From JABDJX01 sp039942715 (GTDB lineage Bacteria > Pseudomonadota > Alphaproteobacteria > Rhodobacterales > Rhodobacteraceae), in the NCBI GenBank assembly GCA_039942715.1, contig JBDVBY010000006.1:930001-994000 (forward strand): a DNA stretch of 64,000 bases. The letters run 5' to 3'. Below the pieces are notes generated by a model. The model had not been told where the DNA came from and searched no databases. It saw only the letters and a program-made list of their open reading frames with translations. Positions 1 through 8,350 of this stretch are shown here, in pieces (positions within the stretch are counted from its first letter, which is position 1; each line of letters starts with the position of its first letter). Position numbers and translations under genes: made by a program.

Positions 1-15
1 TCCGTCGGCGACGGT

Positions 16-387
16 ATGAGTGATACCGGCGCGCCGTTCACAAGCGACACTTTGCTTGCAGAGATCCTGAAATCGCTGAATGAAGACAAGGCCGAGGAAA
101 TCGTGCAGATTGATCTGCGCGGCAAATCCGCTATGGCCGATTGGATGGTGATTGCATCCGGTCGTTCGACCCGTCAGGTGGCCGCGATCGCAGAACATTT
201 AGTCGATACGCTCAAGCAGGAATTTCGCGTACTTTCCAAGATCGAAGGCAAAGATGCGGGCGACTGGGTATTGATCGATGCCGGCGACATTATCGTTCAT
301 CTGTTCCGCCCCGAAGTGCGCGAGTTCTATCAGTTAGAAAAGATGTGGTTGTCACCGTCCGAAGCCGCACCGACGACTCCAAACTAA
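16..387 (+). CDS. rsfS: Ribosomal silencing factor RsfS
   Basis: This 123-residue protein has the typical RsfS/Iojap length and the family core DLRGKSAMADWMVIASG at about residues 34-50, followed by RSTRQVAAIAEH. The family binds ribosomal protein L14 on the large subunit and blocks subunit joining when nutrients are low. The ATG at 16 gives the expected N-terminus. The gene lies 11 bp upstream of rlmH in the same direction, a common proteobacterial pairing of ribosome factors, so they are probably cotranscribed. The upstream partner, often nadD, would lie outside the window. Confidence 0.95.
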   Translation: MSDTGAPFTSDTLLAEILKSLNEDKAEEIVQIDLRGKSAMADWMVIASGRSTRQVAAIAEHLVDTLKQEFRVLSKIEGKDAGDWVLIDAGDIIVHLFRPEVREFYQLEKMWLSPSEAAPTTPN

Positions 388-398
388 ATTGCTAGGTC

Positions 399-863
399 AT
401 GAAGCTTAAGATTGCGGCAGCGGGGCGATTGCGCACTGGTCCTGAAGCCGAGTTGGTCGAGAACTATCTTGCACGCTTTGAAAAGGTCGGACGGCCGCTT
501 GGTCTTGGTCCAGTAAAGCTTCAGGAAATTGACGCCAAAAAGGGTGGCATGTCGGCAGAGGCAGAGCTTCTGGAAAAGGCCGTGTCGGGCTGCGCGCCTG
601 TGTGCATCCTCGACGAGCGTGGAAAAACATACACATCGCCAGAGTTTGCAAAGCTCCTTGGACGTTGGCGCGATCAAGGTCAAACTCCCGGCATCATTAT
701 CGGCGGTGCTGACGGGATTGATCCCGCGTTGCGCGCACGTGCCGATGTTGCGATCAGTTTTGGAAAAATGGTCTGGCCCCACATGCTAGTGCGCGTGCTG
801 TTGGCTGAACAACTCTACAGAGCGGCCTCTATTTTGGCCGGGTCGCCCTATCATCGAGAGTGA
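399..863 (+). CDS. rlmH: 23S rRNA (pseudouridine1915-N3)-methyltransferase RlmH
   Basis: A 154-residue SPOUT-class methyltransferase. The knot region shows IGGADG at residues 101-106, the conserved stretch FGKMVWPHMLVRVLLAEQLYRA at about 121-142, and the C-terminal YHRE. The family uses S-adenosylmethionine to methylate pseudouridine 1915 in helix 69 of 23S rRNA on assembled 70S ribosomes. Length and termini match the family. It follows rsfS closely and converges on glpK across a GC-rich hairpin. Confidence 0.96.
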   Translation: MKLKIAAAGRLRTGPEAELVENYLARFEKVGRPLGLGPVKLQEIDAKKGGMSAEAELLEKAVSGCAPVCILDERGKTYTSPEFAKLLGRWRDQGQTPGIIIGGADGIDPALRARADVAISFGKMVWPHMLVRVLLAEQLYRAASILAGSPYHRE

Positions 864-893
864 TTGCGCCGTGTGTTTCCCCGCCGCCATTGA

Positions 894-930
894 CGAGGGG
901 TTTCACCCCTCGCGCTCCCCAGAGTAGTTT
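894..930 (+). repeat. Palindromic intergenic element A (terminator-like)
   Basis: A perfect 8-bp stem, CGAGGGGT (894-901) and ACCCCTCG (905-912), with a TTC loop. It is followed by CGCTCCCCAGAGTAGTTTT. It sits between convergent rlmH and glpK, so it may end transcription. The same layout, a hairpin followed by a C-rich tract and a T/A-rich tail, recurs at 24720 and, reversed, at 63613 and 54512. Confidence 0.6.
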
Positions 931-945
931 TGAATAGATGAAGGG

Positions 946-2427
946 CTAGACCGACATTGTCGCCGCCACGGCCTTTTTCCAACGGGCATAACGCGCATCG
1001 CGGTCAGCTTGATCCATGGCAGGTTCAAAACGGGTTTCCAGCGCCCAAGTCTTGGAAAACGCCTCCCTGTCAGGGTAAACACCCGCCCTCATCCCTGCGA
1101 GCCAAGCTGCCCCAAGCGCTGTCGTCTCTTTCACGTCGGGACGATCAACCGGCGCACCGATGATGTCAGACAGAAACTGCATCGTCCAATCACTGACTGT
1201 CATCCCTCCATCTACGCGCAACACGCCACCAGCCTCACCGGCATCAGCGCGCATCGCTTCCAGCAGATCGCGAGTCTGAAAGCCGACGCTTTCCAAGGCA
1301 GCGCGCGCAAACTCTTCTGGGCCAGAATTGCGGGTCAGCCCAAAAACAGCGCCTCGGCAATCGGGGTTCCAGTAAGGTGCGCCAAGACCGGTGAACGCAG
1401 GCACCAGAATTGGCGATTGATTTGGATCGGCAGCCATCGCCATCCCTTGGGTTTCGCTGGCATCTTTAATGATTTTCAGCCCGTCACGCAGCCATTGCAC
1501 CACCGCACCGGCAATAAAGATGGAGCCTTCCAGCGCATACGTCGGCTTGCCGTCCAGCTGAAAACCGATGGTTGTCAAAAGCCGGTTGTTCGAGCGTACC
1601 GGCGCATCCCCGGTGTTCAGCAACGCGAAACACCCTGTGCCATAGGTGGATTTCATCATGCCTGGCTCAAAACACGCCTGCCCAACGGTGGCCGCTTGCT
1701 GATCGCCTGCCACGCCAAGAATACGGATCGGTCCGCCAAAAAGATCAGGTGTTGTTTCGCCAAAGTCAGCGGCACAGTCTTTTACCTCGGGCAGCATCTC
1801 CATCGGAATATCCAAAAGAGCACAAATCTCAGTTGACCACGCCCCTTTATGAATGTCGTACAGCATAGTGCGTGCTGCGTTTGTGGCATCCGTGACATGC
1901 GACGTCCCGCCTGTCATTTTCCAGATCAGATAGCTATCGACAGTACCAAAAAGCAGCTCTCCATTACGGGCACGCGCACGTGCGCCAGCGTTGTGATCAA
2001 GCATCCACTTTAGCTTGGTTGATGAGAAATACGGGTCCAGCAAAAGCCCGGTGGTCGCAGTCACCAATTCTTCATGACCCGCCGCCTTCATGTCAGCGCA
2101 AAAATCAGCTGTGCGCCGATCTTGCCAGACAATGGCGTTCATCAAGGGCTTGCCCGTTGCCTTTTCCCAAACAACTGTAGTTTCTCGCTGGTTCGTTATG
2201 CCAATGGCGGCGATGTCCGCGGCGGTGGCGTTCTCTTTTGACAAAGCTTCGCGCGCTGTTTCCACAACCGAGTGCCACAGGTCTTCAACTTCATGCTCAA
2301 CCCAACCACTGTCGGGATAGTGCTGAACGAATTCGCGCTGCGCGACGGCCGCAATTCTCAGGTTCTCATTGAACAACATTGTTCTGCTGGATGTCGTGCC
2401 CTGATCAATTGCCATTACATAAGTCAT
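946..2427 (-). CDS. glpK: Glycerol kinase GlpK
   Basis: FGGY-family kinase of 493 residues that phosphorylates glycerol to sn-glycerol 3-phosphate with ATP. The N-terminal phosphate-binding motif DQGTTSSR is at residues 8-15, with WQDRRT, YGTGCF and GAPYW blocks further on. An upstream in-frame extension exists, but the ATG at 2427 gives the canonical start MTYVMAIDQGTT and family length. It stands alone here. The matching glycerol ABC transporter is in the same window at 22629-28773, and no glpD or glpR is seen beside either locus. Confidence 0.96.
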   Translation of the reverse strand: MTYVMAIDQGTTSSRTMLFNENLRIAAVAQREFVQHYPDSGWVEHEVEDLWHSVVETAREALSKENATAADIAAIGITNQRETTVVWEKATGKPLMNAIVWQDRRTADFCADMKAAGHEELVTATTGLLLDPYFSSTKLKWMLDHNAGARARARNGELLFGTVDSYLIWKMTGGTSHVTDATNAARTMLYDIHKGAWSTEICALLDIPMEMLPEVKDCAADFGETTPDLFGGPIRILGVAGDQQAATVGQACFEPGMMKSTYGTGCFALLNTGDAPVRSNNRLLTTIGFQLDGKPTYALEGSIFIAGAVVQWLRDGLKIIKDASETQGMAMAADPNQSPILVPAFTGLGAPYWNPDCRGAVFGLTRNSGPEEFARAALESVGFQTRDLLEAMRADAGEAGGVLRVDGGMTVSDWTMQFLSDIIGAPVDRPDVKETTALGAAWLAGMRAGVYPDREAFSKTWALETRFEPAMDQADRDARYARWKKAVAATMSV

Positions 2428-2545
2428 GTTGCGCGCGCCTTTGGTGAAAACATGTGCGTAATCTAGTCGCCACAACCCATCGGGCGCAATCGGATTTGAG
2501 ACATGCACACCGTGCGCTAGGTTTACCTCAACAGGAGGATTCGCG

Positions 2546-3382
2546 ATGATACAGAAGCTGACCCTGATTTTGACTTTGGCCACGTTGTGTTTTCCCGCGC
2601 TCGCACAAGACAGACGACCGAGCCATTGCTTTGCCATCGCCAATGCCGCACCCGGCTTGCAATACCTCCACAAAGCGTCATGGAGCACGCCGATAGAGGA
2701 CGAATTCACCGTCCGACTAAGCTATATCGACCATTCAATGTACTTGATTCAAACTCACGGCGGGCTCAATGCCGTGACGGATTACACAGGTTTCATCGGA
2801 GCCTCAAACATTGTGCCTGACGTAGTCACAATGAATAATGCCCACGACAGCCATTGGACCAGCTACCCCAATCCCGAAATCCCGCATGTTCTGGAAGGCT
2901 GGCGTCAGAACGGAGAACCGGCCGACTATCACCTTGATCTGGATGAGATGCTGGTCCGCAATGTGACAACCGACATTCGCGATCGGTTTGGCGGTGGCAG
3001 CCGGATCACTGACAACAACTCGATCTTTATCTTCGAAGTCGCTGGTCTTTGCATTGGCCATTTAGGGCACCTGCATCATGAGCCATCGGATGAAACCTAT
3101 GCTGCGATTGGTCGGCTTGATGTTGTCATGGCTGCCGTAGATGGTGGGCTGACCGTGGATACACCAACGATGATCCGCATCATCAAACGGCTGCGCAGTT
3201 CGGTTGTCCTGCCTATGCATTGGTTTTCACGCGGTTCCTTGGATCAGTTTCTGGCGGGCGTATCGGATGATTTTGCTATTCAGCGCACCGGCGAAAGCGC
3301 GATGGAGCTTTCACTGCGCAATCTGCCATCGCGCCCAACAGTCATCGTGCTTGAGCCAAGCTTTTTGCGCACACCCGAGTAG
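2546..3382 (+). CDS. Exported metallo-beta-lactamase-fold hydrolase
   Basis: A 278-residue protein with a signal peptide (MIQKLTLILTLATLCFPALA, cleavage near residue 20), so periplasmic. After it come histidine-rich stretches typical of UlaG-like metallo-beta-lactamase folds: AHDSHW at about residue 100, LGHLHH at about 173 and LPMHWF at about 223. An AGGAGG ribosome-binding site at 2531-2536 supports the ATG at 2546. It diverges from glpK with about 118 bp between starts. The substrate is unknown, and the usual HxHxDH motif is not clearly present, so catalysis is uncertain. Confidence 0.7.
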   Translation: MIQKLTLILTLATLCFPALAQDRRPSHCFAIANAAPGLQYLHKASWSTPIEDEFTVRLSYIDHSMYLIQTHGGLNAVTDYTGFIGASNIVPDVVTMNNAHDSHWTSYPNPEIPHVLEGWRQNGEPADYHLDLDEMLVRNVTTDIRDRFGGGSRITDNNSIFIFEVAGLCIGHLGHLHHEPSDETYAAIGRLDVVMAAVDGGLTVDTPTMIRIIKRLRSSVVLPMHWFSRGSLDQFLAGVSDDFAIQRTGESAMELSLRNLPSRPTVIVLEPSFLRTPE

Positions 3383-3422
3383 CAATTGACAGCCCCCACC
3401 GCTTAAGCGTCTAACGTTTCTC

Positions 3423-4820
3423 ATGTTAAACGATGCCTCTCAAACCTTTGCAGATGCGCTGATCGCGCGCGGGATTGACCTGCGCCCGGCTGACCAAAGC
3501 TATCTTGAAGAACCGCGCGGCAAATATCAGGGACGGCCCAGCTTTGTTGCGCGCCCCAAGACAACCGATCAGGTCACCGAGATTGTGCGCCTTGCCGGAC
3601 ACGAACGTGTGGGCCTCCTGCCCTATGGCGGCGGCACCGGCCTTGTTGGTGGACAGGTAAGCCTTGATGGTCCCGTACCGCTGATCGTGTCTCTGGAAAT
3701 GATGTCGACCATCCGCGACGTTTTCCCTAGCGAAAACACACTTGTGGCAGAGGCAGGCGCGATCTTGGCCGACATTCATGCAAAGGCCGAAGAAGCTAAT
3801 CGCCTCTTCCCGCTCAGCTACGCCTCCCAGGGCAGCGCGCGCATCGGTGGTGCTTTGGCGGTGAATTCTGGTGGTTTGAACGTGCTGCGCTACGGAATGG
3901 CACGCGATCTGTGTCTTGGGATCGAGGCAGTACTGCCCGATGGGCAAGTGTTTCACGGGTTGAAACGACTGCGCAAAGACAACACCGGCTACGATTTGCG
4001 CCACTTGCTGATCGGCTCGGAGGGTACATTGGGCATCATTACGGCGGCAGCGTTGAAACTGGTGCCACGTCCAACCAACCGCGCCACGGCGTTCATCACA
4101 GTGCCGGACCCGACGGCGGCTTTGAGCTTGCTATCGCTGTTTCAGGAACACGCAGGCGAGACGATTTCGGCGTTCGAATTGCTGGCCGGTACGTCTTTCG
4201 ATTTTCTCAGCGATGCTTTCCCCGATATGCGCCAGCCTTTTGAACCGCGCCCTGACTGGTGCATTCTGGTGGAACTTGGGGCTGGCCCCGGTGTGGAGAC
4301 GGAGGATTTGCTACTGCAAAGCTTTGAGGCCGCGCTGGAACGCGGCATTGCCACAGACGGTGCGATCGCTCAAAGCGATTCACAGCGCGCCGCCTTCTGG
4401 CAGTTGCGCGAAAGCCTGCCACTTGCCAACAAGGCCATCGGTGCTGTGGCGTCCCACGACATATCGCTGCCGCTTTCCGAGATCCCGCAATTCTTGAAGG
4501 ATGGCGAAGCGGCTTTTGGCGACATCGTGCGCATCAACGCCTTTGGCCATTTGGGCGACGGCAATCTGCACTACAACTTCTTTCCGCTCAAAGGCGAGAA
4601 ACGCGAAGACTTTATGGGCCGCGCGAGCGCGCTGACAGCAAAACTACATGACATGGCTGCCGCGCGCGGTGGCAGTTTCAGCGCGGAACACGGCTTGGGG
4701 CGGGCCAAAACTGCCGATCTTGAACGCTACGGCGATCCTGCCAAACTGACGACCATGCGCACGATCAAAAAGGCGCTCGATCCCTTGGGCATCATGAACC
4801 CGGGCGCTGTTTTGCGCTAA
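3423..4820 (+). CDS. FAD-linked oxidase, GlcD/D-2-hydroxyacid dehydrogenase type
   Basis: 465 residues with an N-terminal FAD_binding_4 domain (PYGGGTG at 67-73) and a C-terminal FAD-oxidase_C domain ending in FSAEHGLGRAK and the DPLGIMNPGAVL tail. Family members oxidise D-lactate, glycolate or D-2-hydroxyglutarate and pass electrons to a carrier. There is no neighbouring GlcE or GlcF subunit, which favours a stand-alone D-2-hydroxyacid dehydrogenase over glycolate oxidase. The ATG at 3423 gives a normal N-terminus. Exact substrate not determinable here. Confidence 0.88.
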   Translation: MLNDASQTFADALIARGIDLRPADQSYLEEPRGKYQGRPSFVARPKTTDQVTEIVRLAGHERVGLLPYGGGTGLVGGQVSLDGPVPLIVSLEMMSTIRDVFPSENTLVAEAGAILADIHAKAEEANRLFPLSYASQGSARIGGALAVNSGGLNVLRYGMARDLCLGIEAVLPDGQVFHGLKRLRKDNTGYDLRHLLIGSEGTLGIITAAALKLVPRPTNRATAFITVPDPTAALSLLSLFQEHAGETISAFELLAGTSFDFLSDAFPDMRQPFEPRPDWCILVELGAGPGVETEDLLLQSFEAALERGIATDGAIAQSDSQRAAFWQLRESLPLANKAIGAVASHDISLPLSEIPQFLKDGEAAFGDIVRINAFGHLGDGNLHYNFFPLKGEKREDFMGRASALTAKLHDMAAARGGSFSAEHGLGRAKTADLERYGDPAKLTTMRTIKKALDPLGIMNPGAVLR

Positions 4821-4939
4821 GAGGCACCGCGGCAACGCTTTACCGGTGGCGTACGCCAAAACACTTGTGCGATGCTATGCATCCTGCCAGATTGTTCATC
4901 AAGCGCCATCAAGGTGCACTGAATATATATGAGGCAGAT

Positions 4940-5635
4940 ATGAGCGAGCAGGCGATAGCCGAGGATGTGCGTACGCGCATCTTACAGCAACCCGATGTAA
5001 TCCTTGAAGATATTGACGTCATGCGCGCACTTATCGCTGCAAACGACCGCACTATGGGCGGTAATATCGTCGATCTGCGCGGCGTAGCGATGGAACGGCT
5101 TGAAGCCCGTCTGCAGCGATTGGAAGAGACCCATCGCTCAGTCATCGCTGCCGCCTACGAAAACCTTGCTGGCATGTCGCAAGTACATCGCGCGGTGACG
5201 GCTATATTGGAACCTCTGAACTTTGAGGATTTTCTGACCTGTCTCGACAAGGAGATTACAGGGATTCTGCGTGTAGGGCGCGTGCGTCTCGTGTTGGAAA
5301 GCCAGGAAGCCCCTGGCCAAGAATTAGACGGTGTCAGCGACGTCTTAGCCGTGCGTCAACCGGGGTTTGTCGCCGATTACATCGGGGCCAGCCAACCCGC
5401 GCGACACGTCATTTTGCGCAGCGCCAATGGCAATGTCTCTTTGGTCTTTGGCGAAAATGCCGATTGGGTCCGCTCTGAAGCATGCATTGCCCTTGATCTT
5501 GGCGAAGGTCGATTGCCCGGCATGCTGGCCTTTGCCTCAGACGATCCGATGCAGTTCCAAGCCACGCAAGGCACTGATCTTCTGTCATTCCTTGGCACGT
5601 CGTTCGAGCGCGCCATGCGCCGCTGGCTGGGGTGA
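4940..5635 (+). CDS. DUF484 family protein
   Basis: About 231 residues from the ATG at 4940 (MSEQAIAEDVRTRILQQPDVILED). An in-frame start at 4865 would add 25 unconserved residues. DUF484 proteins have a helical N-terminus and a GAF-like C-terminal domain, and are characteristically encoded just upstream of xerC. Here the TGA overlaps the xerC GTG start (GTGA), showing tight coupling. Function unknown; the context suggests a link to chromosome-dimer resolution, but that is inference. Confidence 0.85.
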   Translation: MSEQAIAEDVRTRILQQPDVILEDIDVMRALIAANDRTMGGNIVDLRGVAMERLEARLQRLEETHRSVIAAAYENLAGMSQVHRAVTAILEPLNFEDFLTCLDKEITGILRVGRVRLVLESQEAPGQELDGVSDVLAVRQPGFVADYIGASQPARHVILRSANGNVSLVFGENADWVRSEACIALDLGEGRLPGMLAFASDDPMQFQATQGTDLLSFLGTSFERAMRRWLG

Positions 5636-6549
5636 TCGCGCCCGGCCTGACGGACGCGCGGGAGCGCTGGCTTGACGAGCTTTCGGGCGTCGGCGGCCGC
5701 GCAGAAAAGACGATTGAAGCCTATCGCGCAGATCTGCAGAGTTTTCTTGCTTTCCTGCAAAATTACGAGGGTCAAACACTTGGTTTGGGCCAGATTGCAA
5801 AGCTAACCACACGCACAATGCGCGCTTGGATGGCCCATGAACGTGGCCGTGGCCTAAGCGCCCGGTCGCTTGCGCGTTCACTTTCCGCAGTAAAATCCTT
5901 TGTCGCTTGGCAAGCCGAGAAAGAGGGCTTTGATCCCACCGCCGTTTTGGCCACGCGCAGCCCCAAGTTTCAAAAAAAGCTTCCCCGTCCTTTGTCCGAG
6001 AACGCCGCACGCAACATAATCGATACGGTCGAACTTCAATCACCCACCGATTGGGTCGGTCTGCGCGATATGGCCGTTGTCACTTTGCTATACGGATGCG
6101 GATTGCGGATATCCGAGGCGATCGGCCTCATCGGTCAAGAACTTCCCTTGGGGGATAGCTTACGTATTCTAGGCAAAGGCAAAAAAGAACGGGTCGTGCC
6201 TGTCATCCCTGCTGCACGTCGGGCAGTTCAAGCCTATGTGGATGCCTGCCCTTTCGAGATAACGGCGAATGAGCCCATATTTCGCGGCGTCCGCGGAGGT
6301 GCTTTGAACCCAAGGATTGTTCAAAAGGTCATGGAAAAGACCCGCAACCAGCTTGGATTGCCCGACACGGCCACACCCCACGCCATGCGCCACAGCTTTG
6401 CAACGCATCTGCTGAATTCGGGTGGCGATCTGCGTGCCATTCAAGAGCTATTGGGGCATGCTTCGCTTTCCACAACGCAGGCCTATACAGCTGTCGATAC
6501 CGCAAGGCTGATGGACGTCTATGCTGCCGCCCACCCAAGAGCAAAATAG
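5632..6549 (+). CDS. xerC: Tyrosine recombinase XerC
   Basis: A 305-residue tyrosine recombinase with an N-terminal SAM-like core-binding domain (about 10-100) and a C-terminal catalytic domain. Catalytic residues visible: R159 (LRISEA), the GKGKKER lysine near 182, H250 and R253 (HAMRHSFATHLL), H276 (LGHAS) and nucleophile Y285 (TQAYT). With XerD it resolves chromosome dimers at dif. The GTG start at 5632 overlaps the DUF484 stop, the usual arrangement, so this is the housekeeping enzyme and not an element-borne integrase. Confidence 0.93.
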   Translation: MIAPGLTDARERWLDELSGVGGRAEKTIEAYRADLQSFLAFLQNYEGQTLGLGQIAKLTTRTMRAWMAHERGRGLSARSLARSLSAVKSFVAWQAEKEGFDPTAVLATRSPKFQKKLPRPLSENAARNIIDTVELQSPTDWVGLRDMAVVTLLYGCGLRISEAIGLIGQELPLGDSLRILGKGKKERVVPVIPAARRAVQAYVDACPFEITANEPIFRGVRGGALNPRIVQKVMEKTRNQLGLPDTATPHAMRHSFATHLLNSGGDLRAIQELLGHASLSTTQAYTAVDTARLMDVYAAAHPRAK

Positions 6550-6626
6550 CGCTTTGCGTGTACCAGTTGCAAAACTCAACCAATGCGTATGGTCCTTTGC
6601 GGGTGAATGCGTCAAAGAAGTATACA

Positions 6627-7322
6627 ATGCTCTCTAAAGTCCAAGCATATGCCGTTCACTTTCTAACCGCCTCTGGTGCGGTCTTTGCGATGTTGGCCAT
6701 GCTTGAGGCCAGTCAGCGCGATTGGCCAATGATGTTTTTCTGGCTGGTGGTCGCGTTTGCCGTTGACGGCATCGACGGACCATTGGCGCGCAAAACCGAA
6801 GTCACCGAGAACGCACCGCGCATTGACGGCGTGCTGCTTGATCTGATTATCGACTATCTGACCTACGTGTTCATTCCCGCTTACGCCCTTTTCACTTCGG
6901 GACTTTTGCCCGGATGGACCGGATGGTTCACCGTCATTTTGATCACCTTTTCCTCGGCTCTATATTTTGCTGATAGTAGGATGAAAACTTCGGACTACTC
7001 TTTCAGCGGGTTTCCCGGCTGTTGGAACATGGTGGTGCTTGTGCTGTTCGCCATCGCGCCAAACTTTTGGATCAGCCTTTTGATCGTATCGGTATTGGCG
7101 GTGGCGATGTTCCTACCAATCAAGTTTGTGCATCCAGTCCGCACCATGCGCTGGCGCGCCATTACCTTGCCAATGACATTTGCTTGGACGTTTTTTGCAG
7201 GCTGGGCCGCGTGGGTGGCTTTTGATCCTGACAGTTGGGCGCATTGGGGCTTGATCGTATCTTCGCTTTGGCTGGTCTGTGCCGGTGCGGCGCAGCAGCT
7301 TTTGTATCGTGAAAGTTTATAG
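6627..7322 (+). CDS. pcs: Phosphatidylcholine synthase Pcs
   Basis: About 231 residues with seven or eight hydrophobic segments. The CDP-alcohol phosphatidyltransferase motif reads DG-x2-AR-x12-G-x3-D-x3-D (DGPLARK...IDG...D...D at about 45-70). The 12-residue gap, as I recall it, is characteristic of bacterial Pcs, where other family members have 8. Pcs condenses CDP-diacylglycerol with choline in the inner membrane. The ATG at 6627 is preferred; an upstream GTG at 6558 adds 23 residues that look non-native. Confidence 0.9.
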   Translation: MLSKVQAYAVHFLTASGAVFAMLAMLEASQRDWPMMFFWLVVAFAVDGIDGPLARKTEVTENAPRIDGVLLDLIIDYLTYVFIPAYALFTSGLLPGWTGWFTVILITFSSALYFADSRMKTSDYSFSGFPGCWNMVVLVLFAIAPNFWISLLIVSVLAVAMFLPIKFVHPVRTMRWRAITLPMTFAWTFFAGWAAWVAFDPDSWAHWGLIVSSLWLVCAGAAQQLLYRESL

Positions 7323-7387
7323 GCGCCCAATTGCGGACTCCGCCCCCAGACTTCCGGGACATTTCTAAGCCAAAAATAGTTTAAGAC

Positions 7388-8347
7388 CTAAGACGCCGAA
7401 GCTTGTGCACCCGTGATCGCGATCATTTGTGTCACATCTTCAGCGGTACAGCCGCGCGACAAATCGTTCGCTGGTTTTGCAAGACCTTGAAGGATCGGGC
7501 CAAGTGCAATGGCACCGCCCAGACGCTGCGCGATTTTATAGCCGATATTGCCCGCGCTGAGCGATGGAAAGACGAATACGTTTGCGGCGCCTTCAATCGG
7601 CGACCCCGGCGCCTTACGCGCGGCCACATCGGGGACCATAGCAGCATCAAATTGAAGCTCGCCATCGATTAACAGATCAGGTGCGCGATCTTGAACCAGA
7701 CCAACGGCCGTAGCGATCCTGTTGAGACTTTCGTGCGCTCCGGCAGGCACGCTGCCTTTTGTCGAAAAGGACAGCATGGCAACGCGCGGCTCAAGCCCGG
7801 TAAGCGCATTGAGGGACGCTGACGATGCAATCGCAATGCTTGCCAGTTCTTCGGCTGTTGGGTGCAGGATGAGGCCGCAATCGGCGAATACCACCGGGCG
7901 TCTTCCATCGAGCAACATCAAAAAATAGCTGGAAACAACGTCAACGCCCTTGCCTTTACCGATGATTTGCAAAGCGGTGCGCACAACGTCAGACGTCGTG
8001 TGGACAGCGCCGCCAATCGTGCCATCCGCGTCGCCCAAACGAACCATCATTGCCGCAAAACCAAGCGGCGTTTTGACGGCAGCCAACGCAGCTTCCTCAC
8101 TTACGCCCTTGTGTTTGCGCAACTCAAAAAAAGCATGTGCATAGTCATTTATTTGCGGAGCAGTGTTTGGATCGACGAAGCCGACATCATCGCTTGAGTT
8201 GGCTCGCCCGACCAACGTCAAGCGCGCCAGACCCTCTTTGGTCGCGCGTTTGGCCGCTTCTTGAATGCGGGGATCGTCCCCTTCTGAGAGAACAATATGC
8301 GGACGCGCCGCGCGCGATGCATCCGCAATATCGTCAAGGACAGCCAA
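7388..8347 (-). CDS. pta: Phosphate acetyltransferase Pta
   Basis: A 319-residue short-form Pta with only the catalytic PTA_PTB domain and no DRTGG/P-loop N-terminal part. Typical blocks are ARPHIVLSEGDDPRIQEAA at the N-terminus, GGAVHTTSDVVRTALQ and NVFVFPSLSAGNIGYKI. It converts acetyl phosphate and CoA to acetyl-CoA. It begins 3 bp after the xsc stop, so in this operon it takes the acetyl phosphate released by Xsc during sulfoacetaldehyde breakdown. Confidence 0.94.
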   Translation of the reverse strand: MAVLDDIADASRAARPHIVLSEGDDPRIQEAAKRATKEGLARLTLVGRANSSDDVGFVDPNTAPQINDYAHAFFELRKHKGVSEEAALAAVKTPLGFAAMMVRLGDADGTIGGAVHTTSDVVRTALQIIGKGKGVDVVSSYFLMLLDGRRPVVFADCGLILHPTAEELASIAIASSASLNALTGLEPRVAMLSFSTKGSVPAGAHESLNRIATAVGLVQDRAPDLLIDGELQFDAAMVPDVAARKAPGSPIEGAANVFVFPSLSAGNIGYKIAQRLGGAIALGPILQGLAKPANDLSRGCTAEDVTQMIAITGAQASAS

Positions 8348-8350
8348 GGG

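Noticed and set aside
5632..6549. Tyrosine recombinase as an integrase of a mobile element
   Set aside because: It is directly coupled to a DUF484 gene, the standard context of housekeeping xerC, and there are no other mobility genes nearby.
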